DNA of 17,141 nt from Pavlovales sp. CCMP2436 (lineage: Eukaryota > Haptophyta > Pavlovophyceae > Pavlovales). The position numbers were made by a program, and so were the translations under genes. The notes under the pieces are model-generated. The model did no database searches and was not told the DNA's origin. It saw only the letters and a list, made by a program, of their open reading frames with translations. The stretch covers positions 97,511-114,651 of the forward strand of contig MU631397.1 in assembly GCA_026770615.1 (NCBI GenBank), read 5' to 3'. Positions 16,493-17,141 of this stretch are shown here, piece by piece (position 1 is the stretch's first letter; every line of letters starts with the position of its first letter).

Positions 16493-17141
16493 TCACCCAG
16501 GAGGCGGCATGTAGTCACCCAGGCGGCATACTAAGGCGCCGATCCCAAACAGTGTCTCTCTGCGGAGGTGGTACGCGCCCTCAGCCCACTCGTCGGGGTT
16601 GCCGTCGTCGTCGCTGTCAGTGCGTGTGCCGCCGCCGTTGCCGGTGCCGGTGCGCTCCAATCGCGCGCGCGCAATGATGACCTTGGCGTGCCCTCGAAGT
16701 GCGCACATGCAGATCTCTTGTCTCATCTTCCACTGGAGAGTGCTGCGCGCTTGCGCAGCGGAGGGGGCCCCCATGCGAGCTTGGAGCGCTCTTGCGCCCA
16801 TGCTGGCGAGGTCCCCGACGAAGGATTCCAGGTCGTCAGACCACTCGCCGAAGGCTCCAATCACGAGGGCGGCGAACGCGGGGCCGCCTGCAGTGCAGAA
16901 GGTCTGTGCGCGGGCCTGCATCGGGCCAGTCTGTCAGGGGGTCGTGTGGAAGAAGCCGCGATCAATCTTGATGAGCTCCGCCATGCGTTCTACCGGAAGC
17001 GAGTCAGCTCGCCTGCCCACAGTACGCCCAGGGTAGTTGTCGTCGGTGTCCCTGTACCGAGTCCTGCAGAACGCCATGGTCTTGAGCTCAAGCAGTCGCG
17101 GGACCGCCCGCCCACCCTTGTGGTCGTACTCGGCGTAGAGG
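16493..17141 (-). pseudogene. Coding remnant, possibly the C-terminal tail of a protist retroelement polyprotein, partial
   Basis: One minus-strand frame is protein-like from the right edge to the TGA at 16493, with a single in-frame TGA at 16936-16934. Before the stop it reads LYAEYDHKGGRAVPRLLELK and MAELIKIDRGFFHTTP. After it comes MQARAQTFCTAGGPAFAALV, FGEWSDDLESFVGDLASMGA and, further on, MRQEICMCALRGHAKVIIAR, then an acidic linker (TDSDDDGNPDEW). The downstream part alone is a 142-codon open frame from an ATG at 16921. The PLV.GAFGE-like block followed by an Ala-rich helical part and a basic segment reminds me of the tails of retroelement proteins in algae and dinoflagellates. That is a weak recollection, and no catalytic motif lies in the window. 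The rest of the gene is beyond 17141. Confidence 0.4.

Overview
The window is nuclear DNA from a GC-rich eukaryote, most likely a unicellular alga or other protist. The evidence is a spliced ISY1 gene with three short GC-rich introns (89 to 98 bp, GT..AG) and an intronless GDT1/TMEM165-family transporter. There are no bacterial operons and no ribosome-binding sites. I cannot place the species from sequence alone.

Layout. (1) 1-2031, minus strand: coding DNA that looks like a retroelement. It has a Gag-like ORF1 with a CCHC zinc knuckle, an ORF2 that starts on the ORF1 stop codon (ATGA overlap), and a third open frame running off the left edge. No reverse transcriptase, integrase or endonuclease is visible. 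(2) 2017-10393: an 8.4-kb head-to-tail array of a 193-bp monomer. It holds one diverged 194-bp copy at the left edge, 42 apparently identical copies, and a shortened partial copy at the right edge. Each monomer carries a TATA-like block, a CRE-like TGACGTCG, a perfect 10-bp hairpin and a G-rich tract. (3) 10394-11171: gene-free and partly AT-rich. (4) 11172-13218: the conserved core, with ISY1 (minus, 4 exons) and GDT1 (plus) head to head across a 316-bp shared promoter region that contains a 25-bp inverted repeat. (5) 13478-14575: a complete 1,082-bp hAT-like element with an 8-bp target duplication, 9-bp terminal inverted repeats, dense GAAATTTC-type subterminal repeats and a broken, truncated gene with a BED-like zinc finger. 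(6) 14576-17141: mostly intergenic DNA with small repeats and two broken minus-strand coding remnants, the second cut by the right edge.

How it fits together. Only ISY1 (spliceosome) and GDT1 (Mn/Ca transport) look like intact host genes, and they are probably linked only by a shared promoter. Everything else is repeat or mobile-element DNA. The most interesting point is the geometry on the left: a long array of near-nucleosome-length monomers, each with a TATA-like core, directly upstream of and abutting a Gag-like ORF. That is the layout of the tandem promoter monomers of rodent LINE-1 elements, though here it could also be an ordinary satellite that happens to border a dead retroelement.
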